64,000 nt of DNA from Hyphomicrobiales bacterium (lineage in GTDB: Bacteria > Pseudomonadota > Alphaproteobacteria > Rhizobiales > Xanthobacteraceae): contig JAKFVL010000004.1 of assembly GCA_021732215.1 (NCBI GenBank), forward strand, positions 124,001 to 188,000, given 5' to 3'. Made by a program: the position numbers and the translations under genes. A model generated the notes under the pieces. That model saw nothing but the letters and a program-made list of their open reading frames with translations, was not told where the DNA came from and made no database searches. Shown here piece after piece: positions 45,408 through 53,188 of this stretch. Position 1 is the first letter of the stretch; the number at the start of each line of letters is the position of its first letter.

Positions 45408-46349
45408 ATGCGTTACGATGATTTTCGCCGCAGCGACAACATCGACGACCGGCGTGACGACGGCGGCGGCGACTTCGGTGGCGGCGGTGGCGGGTTCGGC
45501 ATTCCGACGGGCGGCGGCGGACTTGGCATCGGGACGATCGTCGTGCTGGGTCTGGTCGGATGGGCTTTGGGCATCGATCCGCGGCTCCTGATCGGCGGCG
45601 CGGAAATTCTGACTGGCGGCAGCGGTGGTGCGCCGACCATTCAGACCGAGCGGCGTTCGGGACCGGCCAAAACCGGCGCGCCCAAGGACGAGATGGGCGA
45701 CCTCATCTCCGCGACGCTCGGATCGATCGACGATCGCTGGACCGAAATTTTCCAGTCGAGCGGACGGCGTTATCAGGGCCCGCGTATCGTGCTGTTCCGC
45801 AATGCCACCAATGGCGGCCGGTGCGGCCGCGCGCAGTCGGCGATGGGACCATTCTATTGTCCGCCGGACCGGCTGATCTATCTCGACACCAATTTCTTCC
45901 GCGAGGTCGAGACCAAGTTCCGCGGTTGTTCGGGTAGCGCGTGCAAGTTCACGGCTGCCTACATCATCGCGCACGAGGCAGGACATCATATCCAGAATAT
46001 CCTCGGCATCCTTCCGCGCGTTAACGAGATGCAGCAGCAGGCCGGTAGCCGCGCGGAATCCAATCGCTTGCAGGTGATGGTCGAATTGCAGGCGGATTGC
46101 CTGTCCGGCATGTGGGTCAATCGTCAGCTCAAGAAGACTCCGAAATTCCTGGAGGAGGGCGATATCGACGCCGCGCTGCAGACGGCGACCGCGATCGGTG
46201 ACGACACACTTCAGCGCAAGGCGCAGGGCCGCGTCGTGCCGGACTCGTTCACCCATGGCTCGGCCGAACAGCGCAAGCGCTGGTTCATGACCGGCTATCA
46301 GCAGGGAACGATCGAGTCCTGCAACACGTTCGGCGCGCAACGTCTTTAA
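45408..46349 (+). CDS. neutral zinc metallopeptidase (YpfJ/KPN_02809 family)
   Basis: A 313-aa protein with a Gly/Asp-rich N terminus (RRDDGGGDFGGGGGGFG), one membrane segment (about 40-58, GIGTIVVLGLVGWALG) and a zinc-binding HEAGH at 189-193 (YIIAHEAGHHIQNILG). GPFYCPPDRLIYLDTNFF precedes the site, as in the family. It is probably anchored with the peptidase domain in the periplasm. Substrate unknown. moaB follows two bases after the stop. Confidence 0.92.
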   Translation: MRYDDFRRSDNIDDRRDDGGGDFGGGGGGFGIPTGGGGLGIGTIVVLGLVGWALGIDPRLLIGGAEILTGGSGGAPTIQTERRSGPAKTGAPKDEMGDLISATLGSIDDRWTEIFQSSGRRYQGPRIVLFRNATNGGRCGRAQSAMGPFYCPPDRLIYLDTNFFREVETKFRGCSGSACKFTAAYIIAHEAGHHIQNILGILPRVNEMQQQAGSRAESNRLQVMVELQADCLSGMWVNRQLKKTPKFLEEGDIDAALQTATAIGDDTLQRKAQGRVVPDSFTHGSAEQRKRWFMTGYQQGTIESCNTFGAQRL

Positions 46350-46351
46350 AG

Positions 46352-46915
46352 ATGACTGACACAGCTCCGCCGCGCCAATTCATCCCGCTCAATATTGCGG
46401 TGCTGACGATCTCCGATACGCGCGCGCTGGCCGACGACAAATCCGGCACGACGCTCGCTGATCGTCTCACCGCGGCGGGCCACAAGCTCGCCGCGCGCGG
46501 CATCGTGACTGACGACATCGATGCGATCCGCGCGCAAGTGAAGATCTGGATCGCCGACGCCGGGATCGATGCGATCATCACCACCGGCGGCACCGGCTTC
46601 ACCGGCCGCGACGTGACGCCGGAAGCGATCGAGCCGCTGTTCGAAAAACGCATGGACGGCTTCTCCATCGCCTTTCACATGCTGAGCCACGCCAAGATCG
46701 GCGTTTCGACCATTCAAAGCCGTGCGACCGCCGGCGTGGCGGGGGCTACCTATATCTTCTGCCTGCCGGGATCGCCCGGGGCCTGCCGCGATGGCTGGGA
46801 CGGCATTCTCGCACATCAGCTCGATTATCGCTCGAAGCCGTGCAACTTCGTCGAGATCATGCCGCGCCTCGACGAGCATCTGCGCCGTCCGAAGGCAAAA
46901 GGCGCCTCCGTCTAG
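46352..46915 (+). CDS. moaB: molybdenum cofactor biosynthesis protein B
   Basis: A 187-aa protein with the MPT-binding motif TTGGTGFTGRDVTPEAIEPL and PLFEKRMDGF in the MoaB/MogA arrangement, and a GSPGACRDGWDGIL C-terminal region. MoaB-type proteins adenylylate molybdopterin or assist that step. It lies immediately after the metallopeptidase gene and is probably co-transcribed. Confidence 0.92.
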   Translation: MTDTAPPRQFIPLNIAVLTISDTRALADDKSGTTLADRLTAAGHKLAARGIVTDDIDAIRAQVKIWIADAGIDAIITTGGTGFTGRDVTPEAIEPLFEKRMDGFSIAFHMLSHAKIGVSTIQSRATAGVAGATYIFCLPGSPGACRDGWDGILAHQLDYRSKPCNFVEIMPRLDEHLRRPKAKGASV

Positions 46916-46956
46916 CACATGTGTGAGATTGATACGGTCTCGCGACACTCATCATC

Positions 46957-47082
46957 CGTCATGCCCGGCACCCGGGTCCAGCCTTCGGCTGGCCCGAGCA
47001 TAAACCTTGTGCCGGGCATCCACATCTTCGCAGACGGTTGCAAGAAAAGACGTGGATGGCCGGGTCAAGCCCGGCCATGACG
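46957..47082. repeat. palindromic repeat, family B copy 3
   Basis: A 126-bp element, CGTCATGCCCGGCACCCGGG through GTCAAGCCCGGCCATGACG, with inner arms GGGCATCCACATCTT and AAGACGTGGATGGCC. It lies between convergent moaB and the MarR-GNAT gene. Confidence 0.9.
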
Positions 47083-47098
47083 AAATTGAACTGAAACG

Positions 47099-48034
47099 CT
47101 AAAGCGTCAGCTCCCAGGTCTCGCCGATCAGATCCTGGCCGAAGCTGTGATGCGGTTCGCTGCCGACGAGAACGAATCCGGCGCTCTGATAGATGCCGCG
47201 CGCTGCCGCGAGTATGCTCTGGGTCCACAGCGTGATCTTGCGATAACCGCTGGCGCGCGCGAACGCGATGCATTCGCCGACCATCATCTTGCCGGCGCCG
47301 AGTCCCTGTGCGGAGGGATGTACGATCAGCAGCCGCAGCTTCGCGATCTCGCGCGATTGTTTCACCAGAAAAACCGAGCCGGCCGGGCGGCTATCGACTT
47401 CCGCGATCCAGCAGCGCTCGCAAGAGGCGTCGTAGGTGGCAAGAAATTTCGCGACGATGTCCGCCACCATGCCTTCGAACGAGATATCCCATCCATATTG
47501 CTCGGCATATTGGCGGCCGTGCTCCGATGTGACCCAGCCCATGTCGCCGGGGCGGTGGGTGCGCAGCACCGGCTTCATGCGACCCGCGTCCGGATCGAGC
47601 ATGCGCTCGATGGTTGCCATCGCGTCGATCAACTGCGCGGTGTGGCCCGCAGGCAGTTGGCCGAGCAGGCTGGCGGCGCTGTCGCGCGACCTGCTGTCGA
47701 GTTTGACGAACGCCGTTCGGCCTTTGGCCGTCAGCGCGAGGCGGAATTGCCGCCGGTCTTGCGTCACGGCGGTTCGGGTGATCAGCTTGCTGTCGAGGAA
47801 GGTCTGGATGATGCGGCTGAGATAGCCGGAATCGAGACCAAGGTCGGCGCCGATCTCTTTTGCCGTGATGTTGTCGCGATGCGCCAGCTCATACAACACG
47901 CGCGCCTCGGTCAGCGAGAACGGGCTTTTCAGAATATGATGATCGAGCACGCCGATGGTGCGGGTGTAGAAGCGGTTGAAGCGCCGGATTGCGGCGATGT
48001 CAGTTTCGTCGGCCGGGCGGGGCGAGGGCGCCAT
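47099..48034 (-). CDS. MarR-GNAT fusion protein
   Basis: A 311-aa bifunctional protein. The N-terminal MarR-type winged helix (about 15-150) has FSLTEARVLYELAHRDNITA and DLGLDSGYLSRIIQTFLDSK, followed by RDRRQFRLALT-like wing residues. The C-terminal GNAT domain (about 165-311) has the acetyl-CoA motif LLIVHPSAQGLGAGKMMVGE. MarR-GNAT fusions are thought to couple an acetyltransferase to self-regulation. Start ATG 48034 has AGGTGG upstream; ATG 48076 would be 14 codons longer but has no ribosome-binding site. A perfect-arm palindrome lies just upstream. Confidence 0.87.
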   Translation of the reverse strand: MAPSPRPADETDIAAIRRFNRFYTRTIGVLDHHILKSPFSLTEARVLYELAHRDNITAKEIGADLGLDSGYLSRIIQTFLDSKLITRTAVTQDRRQFRLALTAKGRTAFVKLDSRSRDSAASLLGQLPAGHTAQLIDAMATIERMLDPDAGRMKPVLRTHRPGDMGWVTSEHGRQYAEQYGWDISFEGMVADIVAKFLATYDASCERCWIAEVDSRPAGSVFLVKQSREIAKLRLLIVHPSAQGLGAGKMMVGECIAFARASGYRKITLWTQSILAAARGIYQSAGFVLVGSEPHHSFGQDLIGETWELTL

Positions 48035-48079
48035 GGCGATGCCACCTGCATGAAATGCGCAGGTACTCTTGTCCATATT

Positions 48080-48094
48080 GTTGACTGAGTCAAC
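48080..48094. promoter_or_regulatory. candidate MarR operator
   Basis: GTTGACTGAGTCAAC has perfect 6-bp arms around a 3-bp centre. It lies 46 bp upstream of the MarR-GNAT ATG at 48034 and touches the stop codon of the upstream glycosyltransferase gene. Size and position suit a MarR autorepressor site; binding is inferred. Confidence 0.65.
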
Positions 48095-48684
48095 TAATTG
48101 CGGTCGACCGTTGCGGGCACGAAAATGCGGGTCCGCAGCAGCGCCCGGCCGGACCGGCCGAGGTGCGACAGCAGCTTTTTCTCGGAGCGGCGCGCCGTCG
48201 GCGAGTATCCGCCGAGGGTGTCGTAGTGGGCCCGCGTGATGAGCAAGCCCTGATCGGCGGAGGGGCCCGTCAGCATGCGCGCGACGGATTTCACGCCCTC
48301 GCGCAGTCCGGTCGGCGCGTAGGGCGAGCGGGCATAGCGGAAGATCGCGGCCTTGGTGTTGCCGCTGATCGCAACACCTTTCATGAATTGCGAGGTTTCG
48401 TCGATCCAGCCCTGATCCAGAATCGCGCCCGGATGGAGGAACATCAGCCATGGCGAGCGCGCCTGCCGCGCACCGGCGGCCAGCGCCGCGGCCCGGGTGC
48501 CGTCATCGATCGCCAGATAACCGCAGCCGGCGAAATCTGCGACGCGCTCGATCGCCTCGGATCCGGTTCGATCGACCAGCAGAACTTCGCTGACGAGTCC
48601 GGCCGTCGCGCCGGGAACCAGCGCGGCCAGTGTTGCAACGACGGGCTGCTCTGCCTCGCCGGTGGCGATGATAACGCTCAGCAT
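48094..48684 (-). CDS. family 2-like glycosyltransferase
   Basis: A 196-aa single-domain protein. MLSVIIATGEAEQPVVATLA opens as a GT-A fold family 2 glycosyltransferase; EVLLVDRTGSEAIERVADF and ARQARSPWLMFLHPGAILDQ resemble the nucleotide-sugar-binding region, although a clear D-x-D is lacking (LHPGAIL in its place). It is short for the family and may be a divergent or inactive member. It lies upstream of the MarR-GNAT gene on the same strand, 59 bp apart. Confidence 0.72.
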   Translation of the reverse strand: MLSVIIATGEAEQPVVATLAALVPGATAGLVSEVLLVDRTGSEAIERVADFAGCGYLAIDDGTRAAALAAGARQARSPWLMFLHPGAILDQGWIDETSQFMKGVAISGNTKAAIFRYARSPYAPTGLREGVKSVARMLTGPSADQGLLITRAHYDTLGGYSPTARRSEKKLLSHLGRSGRALLRTRIFVPATVDRN

Positions 48685-48841
48685 ATCCGGCTAATCAATC
48701 CGATCCGGGAAATGCTGTACCGTTATCATCTTGTCACAGTCAGAACAGCCCTCCGGTTGCAGCTTTTGCAGGCAACCGGAGCATTTGCCGCCATTGCGCG
48801 TCGCGCCGGCCCGGCTTTGTTTGAGCCTGGTTTTTGCGGGT

Positions 48842-49099
48842 CTAGCGGTTGTTTCGCGGCGCCCGCGCGAACGACCGGTCGATCGAGCGTGGCTGCGGAT
48901 TTGTGTAGCAGGTTCCCCCGTTTCCAGCGGTTGCTCGGCACTGTTCAAAGGTCCGGAAATCGCACTGTGTAATGGGACCGCCCTCGCGATAGAGAAGGGC
49001 GCATACTTCCCATCCGGCATCCGCAGCGGCCGGCCTCGGTTCGGCGACGACGATTGCGGCAGCTGCAGACAGAACTGCTCCAAGTAATTTGGCGCGCAT
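48842..49099 (-). CDS. DUF3551 secreted small protein (copy 1)
   Basis: An 85-aa protein with a signal peptide (LLGAVLSAAAAIVVAEPRPA, cleaved near AAADA) and the DUF3551 core WEVCALLYREGGPITQCDFR, then FEQCRATAGNGGTCYTNP, with four cysteines. The family is mostly known from Bradyrhizobiaceae and its function is unknown. It is one of three paralogues in tandem, the closest by sequence being copy 3. Confidence 0.85.
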   Translation of the reverse strand: MRAKLLGAVLSAAAAIVVAEPRPAAADAGWEVCALLYREGGPITQCDFRTFEQCRATAGNGGTCYTNPQPRSIDRSFARAPRNNR

Positions 49100-49297
49100 T
49101 TGGCATCTCCTCTGTTGTTATTTCAGTACCGAGGAGTACGCAGGTCTGCTCTGCGCCGTTACCGCAACACACGAACGTGTCTTTTGTCACGGCCGCAAAC
49201 ACATCGCGGCGTTTCTTTCGTGAAGCCGTGTGAGCAAGTATCAACGACCGCGAAGCGGCGAGCGTCGAACCGTAGCCGGTTGCAATTGATCGGCGCG

Positions 49298-49546
49298 TCA
49301 GTAGCCGCGGCGTGATCCGGAAGGCTGCTGCTTATAGTAAGGGTTTACCGAGCAGGTGTTGTTTCTGCCGTCGTTGAGCGCCTGGCACTGCTCGAACGAG
49401 CTGTACTCGCATCGCGTGATGATATTGCTCGATGTGTAATAACTCACGCAGAACGGTGCGGTGCCTGTTTGCTGCGCCATTCCGGTGTCTGATATTGCGA
49501 TTGACGTGATTGCAGCCAGCGCAGCCGAGATCAGAAGTTTTCGCAT
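49298..49546 (-). CDS. DUF3551 secreted small protein (copy 2)
   Basis: An 82-aa protein with a signal peptide (LLISAALAAITSIAISDTGM) and the core PFCVSYYTSSNIITRCEYSS FEQCQALNDGRNNTCSVNPY. The four cysteines match copies 1 and 3, but the sequence is more diverged and AT-richer. No close promoter was identified. Confidence 0.82.
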   Translation of the reverse strand: MRKLLISAALAAITSIAISDTGMAQQTGTAPFCVSYYTSSNIITRCEYSSFEQCQALNDGRNNTCSVNPYYKQQPSGSRRGY

Positions 49547-49582
49547 CGCGGATGGTCCTTGTTCGTGGCTCCCCAGCCTCCG

Positions 49583-49825
49583 TTACCTCCGTTTATCCTT
49601 CGGCGCTGTTTGCTGCTTCGTCAACCGCGGATACGGATTGTTGATACAGGACCCGCCAAGGCCGGATATCGCCGCCTGGCATTGGGCGTACGTGCGGAAG
49701 TTACATTCCGGTTCGGCGGCCCCTTTCAGATAAAGCACCGAACAGAATTCCCAGCCTGCATCCGCACGTGCATCGGCCGCTCCCAGCGTGAATGCGGACA
49801 GGACGATCAGGGCCGGAATGCGCAT
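49583..49825 (-). CDS. DUF3551 secreted small protein (copy 3)
   Basis: An 80-aa protein with a signal peptide (IPALIVLSAFTLGAADARAD) and the core WEFCSVLYLKGAAEPECNFR, then YAQCQAAISGLGGSCINNPY. Four cysteines are conserved with copies 1 and 2. It is the first of the three tandem genes in the direction of transcription. Confidence 0.83.
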   Translation of the reverse strand: MRIPALIVLSAFTLGAADARADAGWEFCSVLYLKGAAEPECNFRTYAQCQAAISGLGGSCINNPYPRLTKQQTAPKDKRR

Positions 49826-49957
49826 GGCGAAAAACTCCGCATGGAGGGATGTGACAGGCGAGGTACGGCCCGTTTCCGGTGCCGGTTACCTTGGGAAAGC
49901 GGTGGACACGCGAAAGTGTGTTCTTGATTTGTTCTCATAGCGTGATATGTTCGCTCC

Positions 49958-51139
49958 ATGAGCCGAGCATCCTCTGTTGCCCTCAAGCACCCGCCGGTCA
50001 CGGCGCCCTCCGAACCGGCGGGTGCGCTTTCTCCATTTCCCGAACTGGCTCCATTTCCCGAACTGGCCGTCGCGATCGAGCGCGACAGGCGGCGCGGACG
50101 CGGCGCGCAGTCCAATGCCAGCGGCCGGTATGAGGCCGAGGCGCGCGTTGTTTTCGACGATGGCTGGCAAAGTCTGGAAGATTTGCCGCCGTTCAAGACC
50201 AGCGTGACGGTCGACACAGCGCGCAAGGTCATCACCCGCAACGATTCTCCCGATATCGGCTTCGATCGTTCGATCAATCCCTATCGCGGCTGCGAACACG
50301 GTTGCGTCTACTGTTTTGCCCGGCCGACCCATGCCTATCTCGGGCTGTCGCCGGGGATCGATTTCGAGAGCCGTTTGTTCGTCAAGCCGGATGCGCCGTT
50401 GCTGCTGGAGAAGGAACTGGCCGCGCCGGGTTACGAGCCGCGCATGATCGCGATCGGCACCAATACCGATCCGTATCAGCCGATCGAGCGCGATCATGAA
50501 ATCATGCGCGGCATTCTCGAGGTGCTGGAGCGGACCGGTCATCCGGTCGGCATCGTCACCAAGTCGGCGCTGGTCGTGCGCGACCTCGACATTCTTTCGC
50601 GAATGGCGAAGCGCAATCTGGTCAAGGTCGGCATCTCGGTGACGACGATGGATGCGAAGCTCGCGCGCGCCATGGAGCCGCGCGCATCGACGCCGTCGAA
50701 GCGGCTCGAGGCGCTGAAGATTCTGACCGAGGCCGGCATTCCGACCAAGGTCATGGTGTCGCCGATCATTCCGGCGCTCAACGATCAGGAAATCGAGCGG
50801 ATTCTCGATTCGGCGGCGCATATAGGCGTGCCGGAGGCGAGCTACATACTGCTGCGCCTGCCGCTGGAGGTGCGCGATCTGTTTCGCGAATGGCTGATGG
50901 CGAATTATCCGGACCGCTATCGCCACGTCTTTACCCTGATCCGCGACATGCGCGATGGCCGCGACTACGATTCGCAGTGGGGCACGCGCATGAAAGGCAC
51001 CGGGCCGATAGCCTGGATGATCGGACGCCGGTTCGAGATCGCCTGCGACAGGCTCGGGCTCAACAAACGCCGCAGCAAGCTGACCACCGATCACTTCGCG
51101 CGTCCGAAGGCTGGCAGCGAACAACTCAATCTGTTCTGA
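49958..51139 (+). CDS. PA0069-type radical SAM protein
   Basis: A 393-aa protein with the radical-SAM cluster motif CxxxCxxC at C112, C116 and C119 (YRGCEHGCVYCFARPTHAYL), the GIDFESRLFVK extension and IGTNTDPYQPIERDHE typical of the PA0069/SplB-like group. Substrate unknown; the group is related to spore photoproduct lyase-like enzymes. The N terminus contains a six-residue tandem repeat PFPELA (about 26-37), encoded by two identical 18-nt units. The VOC gene follows four bases after the stop. Confidence 0.9.
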   Translation: MSRASSVALKHPPVTAPSEPAGALSPFPELAPFPELAVAIERDRRRGRGAQSNASGRYEAEARVVFDDGWQSLEDLPPFKTSVTVDTARKVITRNDSPDIGFDRSINPYRGCEHGCVYCFARPTHAYLGLSPGIDFESRLFVKPDAPLLLEKELAAPGYEPRMIAIGTNTDPYQPIERDHEIMRGILEVLERTGHPVGIVTKSALVVRDLDILSRMAKRNLVKVGISVTTMDAKLARAMEPRASTPSKRLEALKILTEAGIPTKVMVSPIIPALNDQEIERILDSAAHIGVPEASYILLRLPLEVRDLFREWLMANYPDRYRHVFTLIRDMRDGRDYDSQWGTRMKGTGPIAWMIGRRFEIACDRLGLNKRRSKLTTDHFARPKAGSEQLNLF

Positions 51140-51143
51140 GGGA

Positions 51144-51593
51144 ATGTTGCGTATGAGTGGTGTGCCGGCCGCACGATTGACCGTGGTCACGCTCGGTGTG
51201 ACCGATCTGAAACGCAGCGTCGCATTTTACGATGGGCTGGGTTTCAAGAGAAAGTTCAGCAACGACGCCGTTGCGTTTTACGAGACCGGCGGTTCGGCGT
51301 TGGCGCTGTTTTCCTGGGATTCGCTGGCGGAGGATGCCGCACTCCCAGCCGAGCCGCGGCCGCAGGGCTTTCGCGGCTCGACGCTGGCCTGGAATTGCAA
51401 TAGCAACGACGAGGTCGATTTGACGCTCAACTTTGCCATCGCCAAAGGAGCGAAGTTGCTCAAAGCGGCTCATGCCACGTTCTATGGCGGGTACTCCGGC
51501 TATTTCAGCGATCCGGACGGGCATCCATGGGAAGTGGTGGTCGCGCCGGGTATCGAAGTGATGGCCGACGGCCGCGTTCGTCTGCCGGACTGA
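51144..51593 (+). CDS. VOC family (glyoxalase-like) protein
   Basis: A 149-aa single-domain protein of the vicinal oxygen chelate fold, with LTVVTLGVTDLKRSVAFYDG followed by LGFKRKF and YSGYFSDPDGHPWEVVVAPG at the end. Metal ligands cannot be assigned with certainty. Two ATGs (51144, 51153) are possible. It is probably co-transcribed with the radical SAM gene. The stop codon lies within a 15-bp tandem repeat. Confidence 0.86.
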   Translation: MLRMSGVPAARLTVVTLGVTDLKRSVAFYDGLGFKRKFSNDAVAFYETGGSALALFSWDSLAEDAALPAEPRPQGFRGSTLAWNCNSNDEVDLTLNFAIAKGAKLLKAAHATFYGGYSGYFSDPDGHPWEVVVAPGIEVMADGRVRLPD

Positions 51594-51660
51594 TCTTTCG
51601 ATTACCGATCTTTCGACCGCTGATCTTTCGACTGCTGATCTTTCGGCCGCTGGTCTTTCA
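51586..51660. repeat. 15-bp tandem repeat, five units
   Basis: Units of the form TGATCTTTCGACCGC recur at 51591, 51606, 51621, 51636 and 51651 with one to three changes each. The array starts at the VOC stop codon and ends about 47 bp before the GNAT start. In one frame it would encode a LIFRP-like pentapeptide repeat, but no start codon supports that. Confidence 0.85.
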
Positions 51661-51706
51661 GACCCGATCTATCGGGATCAGCCGGTTTGTTCTAAACCCC
51701 CGCGTC

Positions 51707-52276
51707 ATGACCGGCAGCAGTTCTTCAACGTCCCCAGCGCCTCTTGTGATCCTCACAACGCGACGACTTGTGCTGCGCGCGGCGGCCGACGCCGACATTG
51801 CCGTGATGCATGAACGTGTCTTCGGCGATACGGACGTGATGCGCAACGTTTTCCTCGGCAACGTCATGACCATGGAGCGCGCTGAATCATTCATGCGCGA
51901 ACACTTCACGTTCGGGATCAGTCGCACCGGCATCGCTATTCTGACCGAAAAGGCCAACGGCAATATCATAGGCTTCGCCGGCCTGTTTCCCTGCAAGGCG
52001 CTGGAGGCAGACGACCTTGAGATCGGTTTCGTCATGGCGAAGCAGGCATGGGGCAAAGGCTACGCCACCGAAATTGGCGATGCGCAGTTGGCGATGGGCT
52101 TCGAGGAGCTTGGCTGCCAGCGCCTGCTCGGGCTGGTCGAACCGCGCAATGCGGCGTCGATTCATGCGCTGACCAAGCTCGGCATGCGCTTCCTGAAGGA
52201 CGTGACGTCGCCGACCCGCCCGCCGCGCAGCGTATATGTGATGTCATCCGACGAATGGCGGAACCGACGAGCATGA
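51707..52276 (+). CDS. GNAT family N-acetyltransferase (RimJ/RimL-like)
   Basis: A 189-aa acetyltransferase: ILTTRRLVLRAAADADIAVM opens as RimJ/RimL-type, and EIGFVMAKQAWGKGYATEIG carries the acetyl-CoA-binding motif (G-K-G-Y). NAASIHALTKLGMRF is the usual C-terminal segment. Acceptor unknown. The start ATG at 51707 follows the 15-bp repeat. The stop codon TGA (52274-52276) is supplied by a family C palindrome. Confidence 0.88.
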   Translation: MTGSSSSTSPAPLVILTTRRLVLRAAADADIAVMHERVFGDTDVMRNVFLGNVMTMERAESFMREHFTFGISRTGIAILTEKANGNIIGFAGLFPCKALEADDLEIGFVMAKQAWGKGYATEIGDAQLAMGFEELGCQRLLGLVEPRNAASIHALTKLGMRFLKDVTSPTRPPRSVYVMSSDEWRNRRA

Positions 52277-52370
52277 TCCCGAAAAGTGGAAACCGGTTTT
52301 CGGATCAGATCATGCTCCCCGGAAAGCATGATCCCGAAAAGTGGAAACCGGTTTTCGGATCAGATCATGC
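52271..52370. repeat. tandem pair of palindromic repeats, family C copies 5 and 6
   Basis: Two identical 45-bp family C elements (52271-52315 and 52326-52370) in direct orientation, spaced by TCCCCGGAAA. The first overlaps the stop codon of the upstream GNAT gene. Confidence 0.92.
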
Positions 52371-52445
52371 TCAAGGAACGCGAATAGCGGGCAGACCGCG
52401 ATTTTCTCCGTTGTGTCCCGGCGCTGCGATCCGCACCATCACGGC

Positions 52446-53138
52446 ATGATTCGATCCGCAAAAGCTGCAGCCGGAAAACAGCCGTCGCCGCCGCCGAGTT
52501 TTCGGCGCGAGCGTGCGTTGATCAAAAGCGGCACAGGGCCGGTCGCCGGTTGCGACGAGGCCGGGCGAGGGCCGCTGGCGGGCCCCGTGGTGGCGGCCGC
52601 GGTCGTGCTCGATCCGAAGCGGATTCCGAGAGGCCTCGACGATTCCAAGAAGCTGACGCGGGCGCGGCGCGAGGAACTGTTCGACGAGATTTGCGCCACC
52701 GCGGCCGTCGCTGTGACGGTTGCGTCCGTGGCGCGCATCGAGCGCGACAACATCCTGCGTGCTTCGCTGTGGGCGCTGGCGCGTGCGGTGCATGCGTTGC
52801 CTGAATCTCCGCGCCATGTGTTCGTCGATGGCCGCGACCGGCTCGACGTGAACTGCGATTGCGAGGCGGTGATCGGGGGAGACGCACTGGTTGTCTCGAT
52901 CGCGGCGGCCTCGATCGTGGCCAAGGTCGCGCGCGACCGGCTGATGTGCAAGCTCGCCCTCGACCATCCCGGATACGGCTTCGAAACTCACATGGGTTAT
53001 GGCGTGCCGGTGCATCTGGAGGCGTTGCGGCGGCTCGGCCCGACCGTGCATCACCGCCGGCTGTTCGCGCCGGTGGCCGCCATGCTGCAGGCGTCGGAAC
53101 GGGCTGATCCGGGTCCGGAGCTGCGTCCGGTTGCCTGA
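52446..53138 (+). CDS. rnhB: ribonuclease HII
   Basis: Removes RNA from RNA-DNA hybrids, including single ribonucleotides. The 230-aa protein has the catalytic DEAGRG in [18 protein letters not shown] and a later Asp in [13 protein letters not shown], with [16 protein letters not shown] and [19 protein letters not shown] typical of the family. The ATG at 52446 is preferred; a frame open from 52341 runs through the palindromic repeats. Confidence 0.95.
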   Translation: MIRSAKAAAGKQPSPPPSFRRERALIKSGTGPVAGCDEAGRGPLAGPVVAAAVVLDPKRIPRGLDDSKKLTRARREELFDEICATAAVAVTVASVARIERDNILRASLWALARAVHALPESPRHVFVDGRDRLDVNCDCEAVIGGDALVVSIAAASIVAKVARDRLMCKLALDHPGYGFETHMGYGVPVHLEALRRLGPTVHHRRLFAPVAAMLQASERADPGPELRPVA

Positions 53139-53188
53139 TAGGCCGCAGCGCTTTACACACGGCTTGCCACCTCATCCGCCGGGCTTTC

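Noticed and set aside
51527-51706. N-terminal extension of the GNAT gene through the 15-bp repeats (LIFRP-type peptide)
   Set aside because: It would need to start inside the VOC gene, and the acetyltransferase domain begins after the ATG at 51707.
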